From an uncultured Alphaproteobacteria bacterium (GTDB lineage: Bacteria > Pseudomonadota > Alphaproteobacteria > Rs-D84): a DNA stretch of 13,248 nucleotides. A model generated the notes under the pieces. The model ran no database searches. It had not been told where the DNA came from and saw only the letters and a list, made by a program, of their open reading frames with translations. The position numbers and the translations under genes were made by a program. This document shows positions 6,553-13,224 of this stretch, in pieces (position 1 is the stretch's first letter; every line of letters starts with the position of its first letter). The stretch spans positions 1-13,248 of the forward strand of contig CANQCM010000015.1 of NCBI GenBank assembly GCA_947589625.1, given 5' to 3'.

Positions 6553-8538
6553 ATGGAACACAAAATATTAAACTTGGTTGGTATAATCGCAGTTATTGCC
6601 AGCATTGGCGTGGCGTTTTACATGTATAAAGGACACAAAATGAACATTGGAATTCGTACAGAAAACATGGACACATCTGTGGTCGCAGGCGACAATTTTT
6701 ATGATTATGCAACACTGGGTTGGCGGCGCGCAAATCCATTGCCAGACGATTATACGCGTTATGGCACGTTCGAGGCTTTATACGACACAAACCTGATGCG
6801 CGTGCGTGAAATTGCCGAATCGGACAATGGCAAGATTGGTACTTTATACCGCGTGGCAATGAACGCAGAAAGATTAAATGCCGATAAAACCGCGCCTGTT
6901 ATGCCATATTTACACGCAATTGATGAAATAAAATCAAAATCTGAACTGGCGTCGTTCTTGGGCAAAATGCACGCATATTCATCTGCGTTCTGGGGCGATG
7001 GCGTGGCATTAGACGAAATGGACAGCACACATTACCTGTACAACATTGGTCAAGGCGGCATTGGTCTGGCGCGAGATTATTATTTTGACCAAGATGCAAA
7101 AACAGTTGAAATTCGCAAAAAATATTTGGAATACATTTCCAATCAGATGAAAAATTTTGGCATTGATACAGATGCGAAAAAATTATACGCATTTGAAGAA
7201 AGAATGGCGAAATCGTTTTTTCCAAAAGAAAAATTGCGCGACCCACATGCGAACTATCACAAAATGACGCGTGATGAATTAATTGCGCAATTTCCAAATT
7301 TTGATTGGAATGCGTATTTTACCGCACGGGGCATAAACCCAGAATACATCAATGTGAACCAGCCGTCTGCAATTTCTGAATCAATCGCAATTATGAACGA
7401 TACTGATTTAGATATGATAAAAACATACTTGAAATATCGCATTGTAAATGGCGCGGCGGGATTGCTGGACGATAAAACATACGATATTGCATTTGATTTT
7501 TACAATCGCACAATGTCAGGTCAAATTGAACCAAAACCGCGCTGGAAACGCGCAATCAGCATTTTGGACGATTCCTTGGGCGAAGAAATCGGCGCATTAT
7601 ACGTGAAAAAATATTTTCCACCACGCGCCAAAGCACGCATGGAAAAATTGGTAAAAAATCTGCAATCTGCATTGGGCATGCGTATTCAAAATCTGGAATG
7701 GATGTCCCCTGAAACCAAGGCCAGCGCAATGGAAAAATTAAACAGTTTTCACGCAAAAATCGGATATCCTGAAAAATGGCGCGATACATCAAAATTAGAA
7801 ATTTCACCTGATTCGTCTTTGTGGGAAAATATGGTTGGTGTTGCACGGTTTAATGACCGTTGGTGGCTGGACAAAATCGGGCAAGAAAAAGACCCAACAA
7901 TTTGGTATATGAACGCGCACGAAATAAACGCATACTATGACCCATCTACGAACGAGATTTGTTTTCCTGCAGGCATTTTGCAATATCCGTTTTTTGATAT
8001 GGACGCAGATGACGCATTTAATTACGGCGCAATCGGCAGTATTATTGGCCATGAAATGACACACGGATTTGACGATTCGGGTCGTAAATTTGACGCAACG
8101 GGCAATCTGCGCGATTGGTGGACAGACCAAGACGCCGCCCGATTCGATGAACGCGCCAATGTATTAAAAGAATATTTTAACAATATTGAAATTGCCGACG
8201 GCGTTCATGCCAATGGCGAATTTACATTGGGCGAAAATCTGGCAGATTACGGCGGTATAACCGTATCTTTGACCGCATATCAAAATTTTGGCGAAAAATC
8301 AGCGCCATCGGGCAATCTGACCGACATTATGCGATTCTTTATCGCGTATGCCGGAACTTGGGCGCAGAATATGCGACCCGAAGCAGAATTGGTGCAAACC
8401 AAAACTAACGAGCATTCGTTAAACAAAAACCGCGTAAATGGCATTTTACCGCATATTGATGCGTGGTATGACGCATTTAATGTGACGGATAAAAATAAAA
8501 TGTATATTTCTGTGGAAAAACGAATTAAACTGTGGTAG
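6553..8538 (+). CDS. pepO: M13-family (neprilysin/PepO-like) zinc metallopeptidase
   Basis: A 661-residue zinc endopeptidase of usual family length. The N-terminus (about residues 5-25, ILNLVGIIAVIASIGVAFYMY) is a single membrane anchor or uncleaved signal, placing the catalytic domain in the periplasm. Motifs: DNFYDYATLGW near the start, INAYYDPSTNEICFPAGILQYPFF, the zinc-binding SIIGHEMTHGFDD (H500, E501, H504), the third ligand in GENLADYGG (E561, D565) and the C-terminal NEHSLNKNRVNG with a final VEKRIKLW. All expected catalytic residues are present, so it should be active on peptides of limited size. It sits 1 bp after hemW with no Shine-Dalgarno of its own, so it is probably translated by re-initiation. 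A biochemical link to HemW is not evident. Confidence 0.93.
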   Translation: MEHKILNLVGIIAVIASIGVAFYMYKGHKMNIGIRTENMDTSVVAGDNFYDYATLGWRRANPLPDDYTRYGTFEALYDTNLMRVREIAESDNGKIGTLYRVAMNAERLNADKTAPVMPYLHAIDEIKSKSELASFLGKMHAYSSAFWGDGVALDEMDSTHYLYNIGQGGIGLARDYYFDQDAKTVEIRKKYLEYISNQMKNFGIDTDAKKLYAFEERMAKSFFPKEKLRDPHANYHKMTRDELIAQFPNFDWNAYFTARGINPEYINVNQPSAISESIAIMNDTDLDMIKTYLKYRIVNGAAGLLDDKTYDIAFDFYNRTMSGQIEPKPRWKRAISILDDSLGEEIGALYVKKYFPPRAKARMEKLVKNLQSALGMRIQNLEWMSPETKASAMEKLNSFHAKIGYPEKWRDTSKLEISPDSSLWENMVGVARFNDRWWLDKIGQEKDPTIWYMNAHEINAYYDPSTNEICFPAGILQYPFFDMDADDAFNYGAIGSIIGHEMTHGFDDSGRKFDATGNLRDWWTDQDAARFDERANVLKEYFNNIEIADGVHANGEFTLGENLADYGGITVSLTAYQNFGEKSAPSGNLTDIMRFFIAYAGTWAQNMRPEAELVQTKTNEHSLNKNRVNGILPHIDAWYDAFNVTDKNKMYISVEKRIKLW

Positions 8539-8580
8539 ATTAAAAACCTAAATCAAAAAAAACAACCAAAGGAGATAAAA

Positions 8581-8805
8581 ATGGGTATCAGAAAAGCTGA
8601 TTTAGAATTTTATCAAAATCTTGGTAAAAAATTGGCAAACTTTCGCGAAACACACAATATTGACATTTCAGAAATGGCAACCGCAGGCGGTGTTGATGTT
8701 GAAGAATACAAAAAATATGAATCCGCCCAAGAGGAAATTCCTGTTTATGTGATATTTGGAATTGCGAAATATTTCAATTTCCCACCAGAATTAAACAGAC
8801 TGTAA
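8581..8805 (+). CDS. Small XRE/Cro-like helix-turn-helix protein
   Basis: A 74-residue protein with a perfect AAGGAG Shine-Dalgarno 7 nt before the ATG. The pattern LGKKLANFRETHNIDISEMATAGGVDVEEYKKYESAQEEIPVYVIFGIAKYFNFPPELN fits the five-helix Cro/CI fold: helix 1 GKKLANFRETH, helix 2 DISEMATAGG, recognition helix 3 VDVEEYKKYES, then helices 4-5 ending in the usual 'iakyfn.pp.el'. The recognition helix is more acidic than in typical repressors, so DNA binding is plausible but unproven. It lies 42 bp downstream of the metallopeptidase and is followed 6 bp later by a strong terminator. Nothing beyond the HTH domain is present; its target is unknown. Confidence 0.7.
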   Translation: MGIRKADLEFYQNLGKKLANFRETHNIDISEMATAGGVDVEEYKKYESAQEEIPVYVIFGIAKYFNFPPELNRL

Positions 8806-8842
8806 AAAAATACCGGCATTTGCCGGTGTTTTTTTTATTTTT
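8804..8842. terminator. Bidirectional intrinsic terminator
   Basis: ACCGGC (8812-8817) and GCCGGT (8822-8827) form a stem with an ATTT loop. It is flanked by A7 on the left and a long T run on the right, so U-tracts exist on both strands. It ends the plus-strand HTH gene and the convergent minus-strand ihfA, whose stop codon (8835-8837) lies within the T run. Confidence 0.9.
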
Positions 8843-9122
8843 TTGCAACACGTCTTCTAAATTCGTGACATGGTCTAAATGTTGCCACACGGCGCGCAGT
8901 AATCACCGCAGATTCACCCGTCTTGGGGTTGCGCCCCATGCGCGCAGTTTTGTCCAGAATCTTGAAAGATCCAAAATTTGTGAATTTGACTTCTTCGCCA
9001 TTAATCAAAGATTCGCGAATTTCGTCAAACACAACATCAACCAATTTATATGCGTCCGCACTGGTTAAACCAAACCGCGCACGCAAACGTTCTGCAAAAT
9101 CATTTCTTGTAATCGTAGCCAT
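8835..9122 (-). CDS. ihfA: Integration host factor alpha-type (HU/IHF family) DNA-bending protein
   Basis: A 95-residue HU/IHF protein of normal length. Landmarks: TRNDFAERLRARFGLTSADAYKLVDVVFDEIRESLINGEEVKFTNFGSFKILDKTARMGRNPKTGE, with the beta-arm motif GRNPKTGESAVITARRVATFRP. The RRV.TFRP arm end and the placement after fabH favour IHF-alpha over HU or IHF-beta. It would pair with a beta subunit encoded elsewhere and bend DNA in transcription, recombination and replication. Its start is 3 bp after the fabH stop; an AAGGG inside the end of fabH serves as RBS, so the two are coupled. One Cys (FRPCHEF) replaces the more usual Gly/Ser. Confidence 0.85.
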   Translation of the reverse strand: MATITRNDFAERLRARFGLTSADAYKLVDVVFDEIRESLINGEEVKFTNFGSFKILDKTARMGRNPKTGESAVITARRVATFRPCHEFRRRVAKK

Positions 9123-9125
9123 TTT

Positions 9126-10064
9126 TTACACCCTTATTAAAGCCGCACCCCAAGTCAGACCACTGCCGAATGCGGGATATAGAACAAGTTGTCCATGTTT
9201 CAGGATACCATTGTCAAACGCGTATGCAATTGCCAGCACGCCAGACGCAGCACTGGTATTTGCGTGTTTGTCAACAGTAACCAGAATCTTTTCCAATGGG
9301 AACCCCAAACGCGCTGCCCCACTGGTAATAATGCGCAGATTTGCCTGATGCGGAATAATCCAATCAACATTATCCGCAGTAATGCCTGCATGATCCATTA
9401 TATATTGCGCGGCATTTGGCATCAATTCCACTGCTTTTTTATATGTTTCAGGCCCATTCATGATAATGTGATGATCTGGCGACCCATGCAGCATATCAAA
9501 TTCGCGTCCGTCAGACATAACCACCGTATCAATAATCCCCGAATAACTGGACGTAGAACGTTCAAATATCATTGCGCCTGCGCCATCGCCAAATAAAACG
9601 GCGGTACTGCGGTCAGACCAATCAATAAACCGCGACATTTTTTCTGCACCGATAATCAGAATGCGTTCGTGCATGCCTGCAGTAAAAAACGCCCGCGCAC
9701 AATGCAATGCGTAAATAAAACCAGTGCACGCACCACGTACATCGTATGCAGGAATATTTTTTGTTGCGCCCAGTTTACCCAGAACCTGAACCGCGACAGA
9801 GGGAAAATCCAGTTCAGGCGATGTTGATGCGCAAATCACTAAATCAATATCGTCAATTTTCAGTTTTGCATTTTCCAGTGCGCGTTTTGCAGCGATTGTT
9901 GCCATATCAACAACTGTTTCATCATCGCGCGCAAAGTGGCGTTCACGCATACCAGTACGCTGGACAATCCATTCATCAGATGTGTCCATAATTTTTTCAA
10001 AATCTTGATTGGTCATCACCCGTTCAGGCAAATAAGAACCATATCCGACCAGTCTGCTGCCCAT
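9126..10064 (-). CDS. fabH: Beta-ketoacyl-ACP synthase III
   Basis: A 312-residue cytosolic enzyme that condenses acetyl-CoA with malonyl-ACP to start fatty acid synthesis. The catalytic triad is visible: Cys in DVRGACTGFIYAL (C113), His in IIPHQANLRI (H239) and Asn in DKHANTSAASG (N269). The FGDGAGAMIF segment and SDEWIVQRTGMRER are also typical. Start: the frame begins at a GTG at 10073, but ATG 10064 has AAGG 8 nt upstream and fits the family N-terminus (MGSRLVGYGSYLPERVMTN). It is the first gene of the fabH-ihfA operon. plsX, which usually precedes it in Alphaproteobacteria, is absent here; a tRNA lies upstream instead, on the other strand. Confidence 0.95.
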   Translation of the reverse strand: MGSRLVGYGSYLPERVMTNQDFEKIMDTSDEWIVQRTGMRERHFARDDETVVDMATIAAKRALENAKLKIDDIDLVICASTSPELDFPSVAVQVLGKLGATKNIPAYDVRGACTGFIYALHCARAFFTAGMHERILIIGAEKMSRFIDWSDRSTAVLFGDGAGAMIFERSTSSYSGIIDTVVMSDGREFDMLHGSPDHHIIMNGPETYKKAVELMPNAAQYIMDHAGITADNVDWIIPHQANLRIITSGAARLGFPLEKILVTVDKHANTSAASGVLAIAYAFDNGILKHGQLVLYPAFGSGLTWGAALIRV

Positions 10065-10090
10065 ACTTTTCACCTTGTTAAATTGTGCAT

Positions 10091-10119
10091 ATTATACTAA
10101 CGGCGATTACAACTTGCAA
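10091..10119 (-). promoter_or_regulatory. Sigma70 promoter for fabH-ihfA
   Basis: On the minus strand TTGCAA (10119-10114), a 17-nt spacer and a perfect TATAAT (10096-10091). The predicted start near 10084 gives a 5' leader of about 20 nt before ATG 10064. The -35 hexamer is its own reverse complement and is shared with the divergent tRNA promoter. Confidence 0.7.
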
Positions 10120-10141
10120 TATTAAAATAGTAGAATAAAAT
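10114..10141 (+). promoter_or_regulatory. Promoter for tRNA-Arg and the downstream gene
   Basis: TTGCAA (10114-10119), a 16-nt spacer and TAAAAT (10136-10141). The predicted start near 10148 lies just before the tRNA 5' end at 10153. It uses the same palindromic -35 as the fabH promoter. Confidence 0.5.
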
Positions 10142-10152
10142 ATAAATTCGCT

Positions 10153-10228
10153 GTCCCCATAGTTCAATTGGATAGAACAAATTCCTCCTAAGAATTAAAT
10201 CTAGGTTCAATTCCTAGTGGGGACGCCA
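10153..10228 (+). tRNA. tRNA-Arg (anticodon CCT)
   Basis: A full cloverleaf of 76 nt with encoded CCA. The acceptor stem GTCCCCA/TGGGGAC is 7 bp, followed by discriminator G and CCA (10226-10228). The D stem is GTTC/GAAC. The anticodon stem AATTC/GAATT encloses loop CTCCTAA, with anticodon CCT at 10187-10189 reading AGG. The T stem CTAGG/CCTAG has loop TTCAATT. The start codon of the next gene follows 14 bp after the CCA, so the two are probably cotranscribed and the tRNA is released by processing. Confidence 0.95.
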
Positions 10229-10242
10229 TAAAAGGAATACAG

Positions 10243-10578
10243 ATGAAAAATAAAGCCATAAAAATCGGAATTATCGCATCAGTTTTGCCACACTTGTTTT
10301 GCTGTATTTTGCCAATTGTGTTGTCTGTTATGGGCCTCGTTGCGCCAGAATTTGCACATGCGCATTTAATGCCCCAATGGCTGGAACCGTGGCTGTTTGT
10401 GTTATCTGCGGGTGCATTAGGTCTGTCATGGGTGTTGATTGTCCGCGATTGCAAATGCCATTGCGACGCATGCCATGGTGCGCACAGTCATCATATTCAG
10501 AAAATAATTCTGGGCGCGGTTACAATACTGTTTATAATCAGTGTTATTTTGCACATAATCGCCCATCATGCCGGCTAG
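10243..10578 (+). CDS. Small Cys/His-rich membrane protein, MerT/MerC-like
   Basis: A 111-residue inner-membrane protein with three predicted helices (about residues 7-34, 46-67 and 86-107). Helix 1 carries a Cys-Cys pair before Pro (LPHLFCCILPIVLSVMGL), the arrangement seen in MerT/MerC-type mercury transporters and related small metal-handling proteins. The loop after helix 2 is metal-ligand rich (VRDCKCHCDACHGAHSHH), and the C-terminus ends HIIAHHAG. These features suggest binding or transport of a soft metal (Hg, Cu, Zn), but no mer operon is near and the substrate is unproven. AAAGGA lies 6 nt before the ATG. The gene follows the tRNA directly and has no promoter of its own that I can see. 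Its stop is 13 bp from the stop of the convergent Cys-rich gene. Confidence 0.6.
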   Translation: MKNKAIKIGIIASVLPHLFCCILPIVLSVMGLVAPEFAHAHLMPQWLEPWLFVLSAGALGLSWVLIVRDCKCHCDACHGAHSHHIQKIILGAVTILFIISVILHIIAHHAG

Positions 10579-10591
10579 GTTCATTTGCTAT

Positions 10592-11440
10592 TTATTTTAA
10601 TTTATAAACGCAAATATGACCAACGGGGCTGTTTGCAAGATTTGTAACATTTGTCTTATTGCGGTTTTCACAATAAAAATCAGACGGTATATGATAAGAT
10701 GCAGATTGATATTCTGCATGGGCTATATCAATATAACTGTAAAAATAATTTATTACAAATAAACCTTTATACCCGACGGGGCGGTCAAATACTGCGATAT
10801 TAAAACTAGATGAAAAATTTAATCGTCCTGTAATGATGTCTGTAACACCAGTACAAAAACCGTCACTGCGTGTAGTAAATAAATATGTGCCAACACCTAA
10901 TGTAATAGTGTATCCGCAATCTGGCGAATTTTCCGGCGCAAATGGCAAATTTTGATATTTATAAGCTCCTGTATCACATGTCACCAGTTCCCATTGTGAA
11001 AAATCTGTTTGTGGAATATGGGTGGTTACTTCGTCTAGTGATAAAACACGGTTCATCAAATTTGCGTCTGCCACTGCGTCTGATGTTGCGTTTGTACCGT
11101 TGCATGCAATCGCGCCACCTGTACATGATGCGCGGTGATTGCCACCCATACAATAATGACCCAATCCGCAATCAACGCATTTTGTTGCGCCATCTGGACG
11201 ATACATACCTGCTGGACACCCAAGCCAATAAACTTTATCGTTGTAATTTATTTTTATTGTATTTGGTATTGCATTATCCGCATACATTGCCGCGTAATAT
11301 ATTCCATCGTTTAGTTGAACATTTAGTGATGGGGTGGTTTGTTTTGTATTGGTTAATTCAACAGAATAATCGCCGTAATGCAAAGTATGCGCGCTTGCAG
11401 ACATTGCCAAGAATAAAAAAGCCCCAGACAGTTTTCTCAT
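10592..11440 (-). CDS. Secreted Cys-rich protein of unknown function
   Basis: A 282-residue protein with signal peptide MRKLSGAFLFLAMSASA, cut before HTLHYGDYS. After an N-terminal domain (about 18-72) comes a compact Cys-rich module (CPAGMYRPDGATKCVDC and GLGHYCMGG, through C113) with Cys at 75, 88, 91, 97, 106 and 113. It resembles growth-factor-receptor-like or ephrin-receptor-like repeats with a 'CPAGxYxPxGAxxCxxC' pattern. The C-terminal 150 residues include four more Cys (VTCDTGAY, DCGYTIT, GFCTGVTD, YCENRNK) plus a final HICVYKLK, probably disulphide bonded. I associate proteins with this module with gut Alphaproteobacteria, where they may be surface or secreted host-interaction proteins, but no function is known to me. 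RBS GAGGGG precedes the ATG. An approximately 190-nt structured leader with a terminator lies upstream. Confidence 0.7.
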   Translation of the reverse strand: MRKLSGAFLFLAMSASAHTLHYGDYSVELTNTKQTTPSLNVQLNDGIYYAAMYADNAIPNTIKINYNDKVYWLGCPAGMYRPDGATKCVDCGLGHYCMGGNHRASCTGGAIACNGTNATSDAVADANLMNRVLSLDEVTTHIPQTDFSQWELVTCDTGAYKYQNLPFAPENSPDCGYTITLGVGTYLFTTRSDGFCTGVTDIITGRLNFSSSFNIAVFDRPVGYKGLFVINYFYSYIDIAHAEYQSASYHIPSDFYCENRNKTNVTNLANSPVGHICVYKLK

Positions 11441-11455
11441 AATTTTCCCCTCAAC

Positions 11456-11483
11456 AAAAAAACCACCAGAAAAATTCAGGTGG
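11456..11483 (-). terminator. Intrinsic terminator before the Cys-rich gene
   Basis: On the minus strand CCACC (11483-11479) pairs with GGTGG (11467-11463), extended by an inner G-C and A-T pairs around a T-rich loop after one mismatch. Seven U residues (11462-11456) follow. It ends only 15 nt before the start codon at 11440, so it must be bypassed for the gene to be expressed from the upstream promoter. Confidence 0.7.
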
Positions 11484-11643
11484 CAGGAGGTTCAAAAACT
11501 ATCTACAAGTATAGCGGCAGATTTTCAATATATGGTCTGCCCCTCCTGCCGATAAATCGGCAAGAGTTTATTTTCGTTATTGCATAAAACAATAACGCTT
11601 GTAGAGAGGTTTTGAATCCTCGGACCAAATAACCGTTTGGTCT
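11456..11643 (-). ncRNA. Structured leader RNA, riboswitch/attenuator-like, family unknown
   Basis: Minus-strand RNA between a predicted promoter (start near 11643) and a terminator before the Cys-rich gene. Helices in plus coordinates: 5' hairpin 11623-11629/11636-11642 (7 bp); closing stem 11618-11621/11487-11490 plus 11609-11616/11491-11499 (one bulge) plus 11598-11604/11503-11509 (7 bp). The stem encloses three hairpins: 11575-11582/11590-11597 (8 bp), 11547-11552/11557-11562 (6 bp) and 11516-11521/11536-11541 (6 bp). The terminator at 11483-11456 follows. A perfect alternative 9-bp helix, 11482-11490 with 11542-11550, excludes the closing stem base and hairpin 2 and takes two bases of the terminator arm. 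It could be a ligand-controlled leader or a free-standing sRNA of about 188 nt; it does not match any RNA family I know. Confidence 0.55.
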
Positions 11644-11649
11644 AAGTTT

Positions 11650-11679
11650 AGTATATAAAAAAACTAGTCGCTTTTGCAA
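11650..11679 (-). promoter_or_regulatory. Promoter of the leader RNA, nested in a terminator
   Basis: On the minus strand TTGCAA (11679-11674), an 18-nt spacer and TATACT (11655-11650). The -35 is the loop of the flavodoxin-operon terminator. The predicted start near 11643 coincides with the first base pairs of the 5' hairpin at 11642. Confidence 0.5.
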
Positions 11680-11690
11680 GCGACTAGTTT
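11657..11690 (-). terminator. Intrinsic terminator of the DUF362-flavodoxin operon
   Basis: A 13-bp perfect stem (11661-11673/11678-11690; core CTAGTCGCTT/AAGCGACTAG) with a 4-nt loop. On the minus strand the core stem is followed by seven U residues (11663-11657). It lies 16 nt after the flavodoxin stop codon. Confidence 0.9.
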
Positions 11691-11706
11691 TATTGTGCAA
11701 ATTTTT

Positions 11707-12243
11707 TTATTTTAATGCGCCAATTTCACGCAACCACGCATTTACAGAATCCGCCGCATTATCTGCATCAGATCCAACAATTGCGATTCCTGTTTTATGG
11801 TCTGAATTTGGCGTCAATGTGGCGATGTCTGTGTGAACATTGCCGCGACCACTGCCGGCGTGTGTGTTAAACGGAATAACTGTTTTCCCAGACAAATCAA
11901 CCGTTGTTAAAAATGTATGTACTGGGCCTGATACAGTTCCCCACCAAATTGGTGTGCCAACAAAAACAGTGTCATATTCTGACATATCGGGCGCGGCATT
12001 TATCGGCGGAAATTTTCCATCGCGGATTTCTTGTTGCGCCTGTTCGGTGGTTGCCTGATATTCTGACGGATACCAATTTTCATCGGCTGTTTTGATTTCA
12101 AAAATATCTGCGTTTAGCGCATCTGAAATCATTTTCGCAACAGTTGCCGTATTACCTGTGCGCGAATAATACGCGACCAGAGTTTTTGCGTCTGCAATAT
12201 TTAACGCGAACGCAAATGCCAAAAAAGCAATTATCTTTTTCAT
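11707..12243 (-). CDS. Exported flavodoxin-family protein
   Basis: A 178-residue protein with a clear signal peptide (MKKIIAFLAFAFALNIADA, cut before KTLVAYYS). The mature domain starts with the flavodoxin FMN-phosphate loop YYSRTGNTATVA and continues with YDTVFVGTPIWWGTVSGPVHTFL, the second FMN-binding loop, and TVIPFNTHAGSGRG, the third. Flavodoxins carry electrons in the cytoplasm, so a signal peptide is unusual and implies redox work in the periplasm or at the membrane, with FMN bound either before or after export. RBS GGGGGAG lies upstream. It is second in an operon 21 bp behind the DUF362 gene and is followed by a strong terminator. The partner and reaction are unknown. Confidence 0.85.
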   Translation of the reverse strand: MKKIIAFLAFAFALNIADAKTLVAYYSRTGNTATVAKMISDALNADIFEIKTADENWYPSEYQATTEQAQQEIRDGKFPPINAAPDMSEYDTVFVGTPIWWGTVSGPVHTFLTTVDLSGKTVIPFNTHAGSGRGNVHTDIATLTPNSDHKTGIAIVGSDADNAADSVNAWLREIGALK

Positions 12244-12264
12244 GTTTTTTCTCCCCCTTAATTT

Positions 12265-13224
12265 TTATTTTTCATCAATATTTATCAGTTCATATTCACG
12301 CGACCCCAAACCAATTTCGGCGGCAGCTTCCAGTGTATGAATGCCTTGACGGTCGGCAATACGTTCCATCAATGCGGCATTACCATCAGCATGCGACACC
12401 ATATCAATAGACGCTTGGTCCACAGCCACAGGATCAGTTGAAACCAAAATGCCAATGTCGTGAATATCTGGTTCTGCAGGGTTGCCGTTGCAATCGCAAT
12501 CAATACTTATGCGATTTAAGACATTTATATAAACAATGTTTTTGCGTCCCAAATGTTCCACCACAGATTTACCAGCATCTGCCATTGATTCCAAGAACGC
12601 AATTTGGTCGCCACCCCATGGGCTGGTTTTGCTGGTGCCGCCAGAATGAATCCAACATTTACCCATACGCGACCCCAAACCAATGGAAATGTTTTTAATT
12701 GCGCCACCAAAGCCTGCCATCTGATGACCCTTGAAATGCGATAACACGATATAAGAATCATAATTATCAAAGTGCGAACCGACATAATTTTCAGTCAATC
12801 TTTTTCCGCCATTTACAGGCAATGCGGTATCGCCCTCTTCGTCTTGAATATCAACAGGCGCAACATCAAAGAACCCATGTTCTTTAACAACACGCCAGTG
12901 GTCTGCACTTTGCGCACGTGCGCCATCGTATGCAGTATTGCATTCTACAATTGTACCGTTTACAGATTGAATCAAATCGCGCACCAGTTCAGGTCGCAAA
13001 TAATTACTGCGCGGTGGTTCGCCCGTTGACATTTTTACCGCCACGCGACCGTGTGGTGTCCAGCCCAATGCCTGATATGCGCGCACCAAGCCAGCGGCCG
13101 AAATATCAGATGTAAAATAAACTTTTGGTTTCGCGTTTGCGTTCTGTTTAGCACGCACTGCCACCACAGTTGCCACAATTGCGACAATTATTATCATTAC
13201 CAGAATAAAAATTGATTTTTTCAT
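12265..13224 (-). CDS. Membrane-anchored DUF362-domain protein
   Basis: A 319-residue protein. Residues 4-24 (SIFILVMIIIVAIVATVVAVR) form one N-terminal membrane segment, so the domain is outside the cytoplasm. The DUF362 region shows GRVAVKMSTGEPPRSNYLRPELVRDLI, YIVLSHFKGHQMAGFGGAIKNISIGLGSRMGK, INVLNRISIDCDCNGNP and DIGILVSTDPVAVDQASID, typical of the family. Many relatives carry an inserted ferredoxin-like 4Fe-4S domain; none is visible here. The Cys at about 190, 243 and 245 remain and could bind a cluster or metal. RBS GGGGG lies before the ATG, and a TATAAC box sits near the right edge (13244-13239). It is first gene of the operon with the exported flavodoxin, suggesting a redox pair. 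The biochemical role of DUF362 is not established to my knowledge. Confidence 0.8.
   Translation of the reverse strand: MKKSIFILVMIIIVAIVATVVAVRAKQNANAKPKVYFTSDISAAGLVRAYQALGWTPHGRVAVKMSTGEPPRSNYLRPELVRDLIQSVNGTIVECNTAYDGARAQSADHWRVVKEHGFFDVAPVDIQDEEGDTALPVNGGKRLTENYVGSHFDNYDSYIVLSHFKGHQMAGFGGAIKNISIGLGSRMGKCWIHSGGTSKTSPWGGDQIAFLESMADAGKSVVEHLGRKNIVYINVLNRISIDCDCNGNPAEPDIHDIGILVSTDPVAVDQASIDMVSHADGNAALMERIADRQGIHTLEAAAEIGLGSREYELINIDEK

Noticed and set aside
10153..10228. tRNA as a phage or island attachment site
   Set aside because: No integrase and no direct repeat of the tRNA 3' end were seen; the downstream gene is a small membrane protein close enough to be cotranscribed.
11456..11643. 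6S RNA, tmRNA, SRP RNA or RNase P RNA
   Set aside because: The length fits 6S, but the multi-hairpin junction replaces the long rod with a central bubble. The SRP GGAA-type loop, the tmRNA tRNA-like ends and the RNase P conserved blocks are absent.
11503..11700. Minus-strand open frame of 65 codons in the leader region
   Set aside because: It spans a terminator, a promoter and the structured RNA, and its sequence looks like chance translation.
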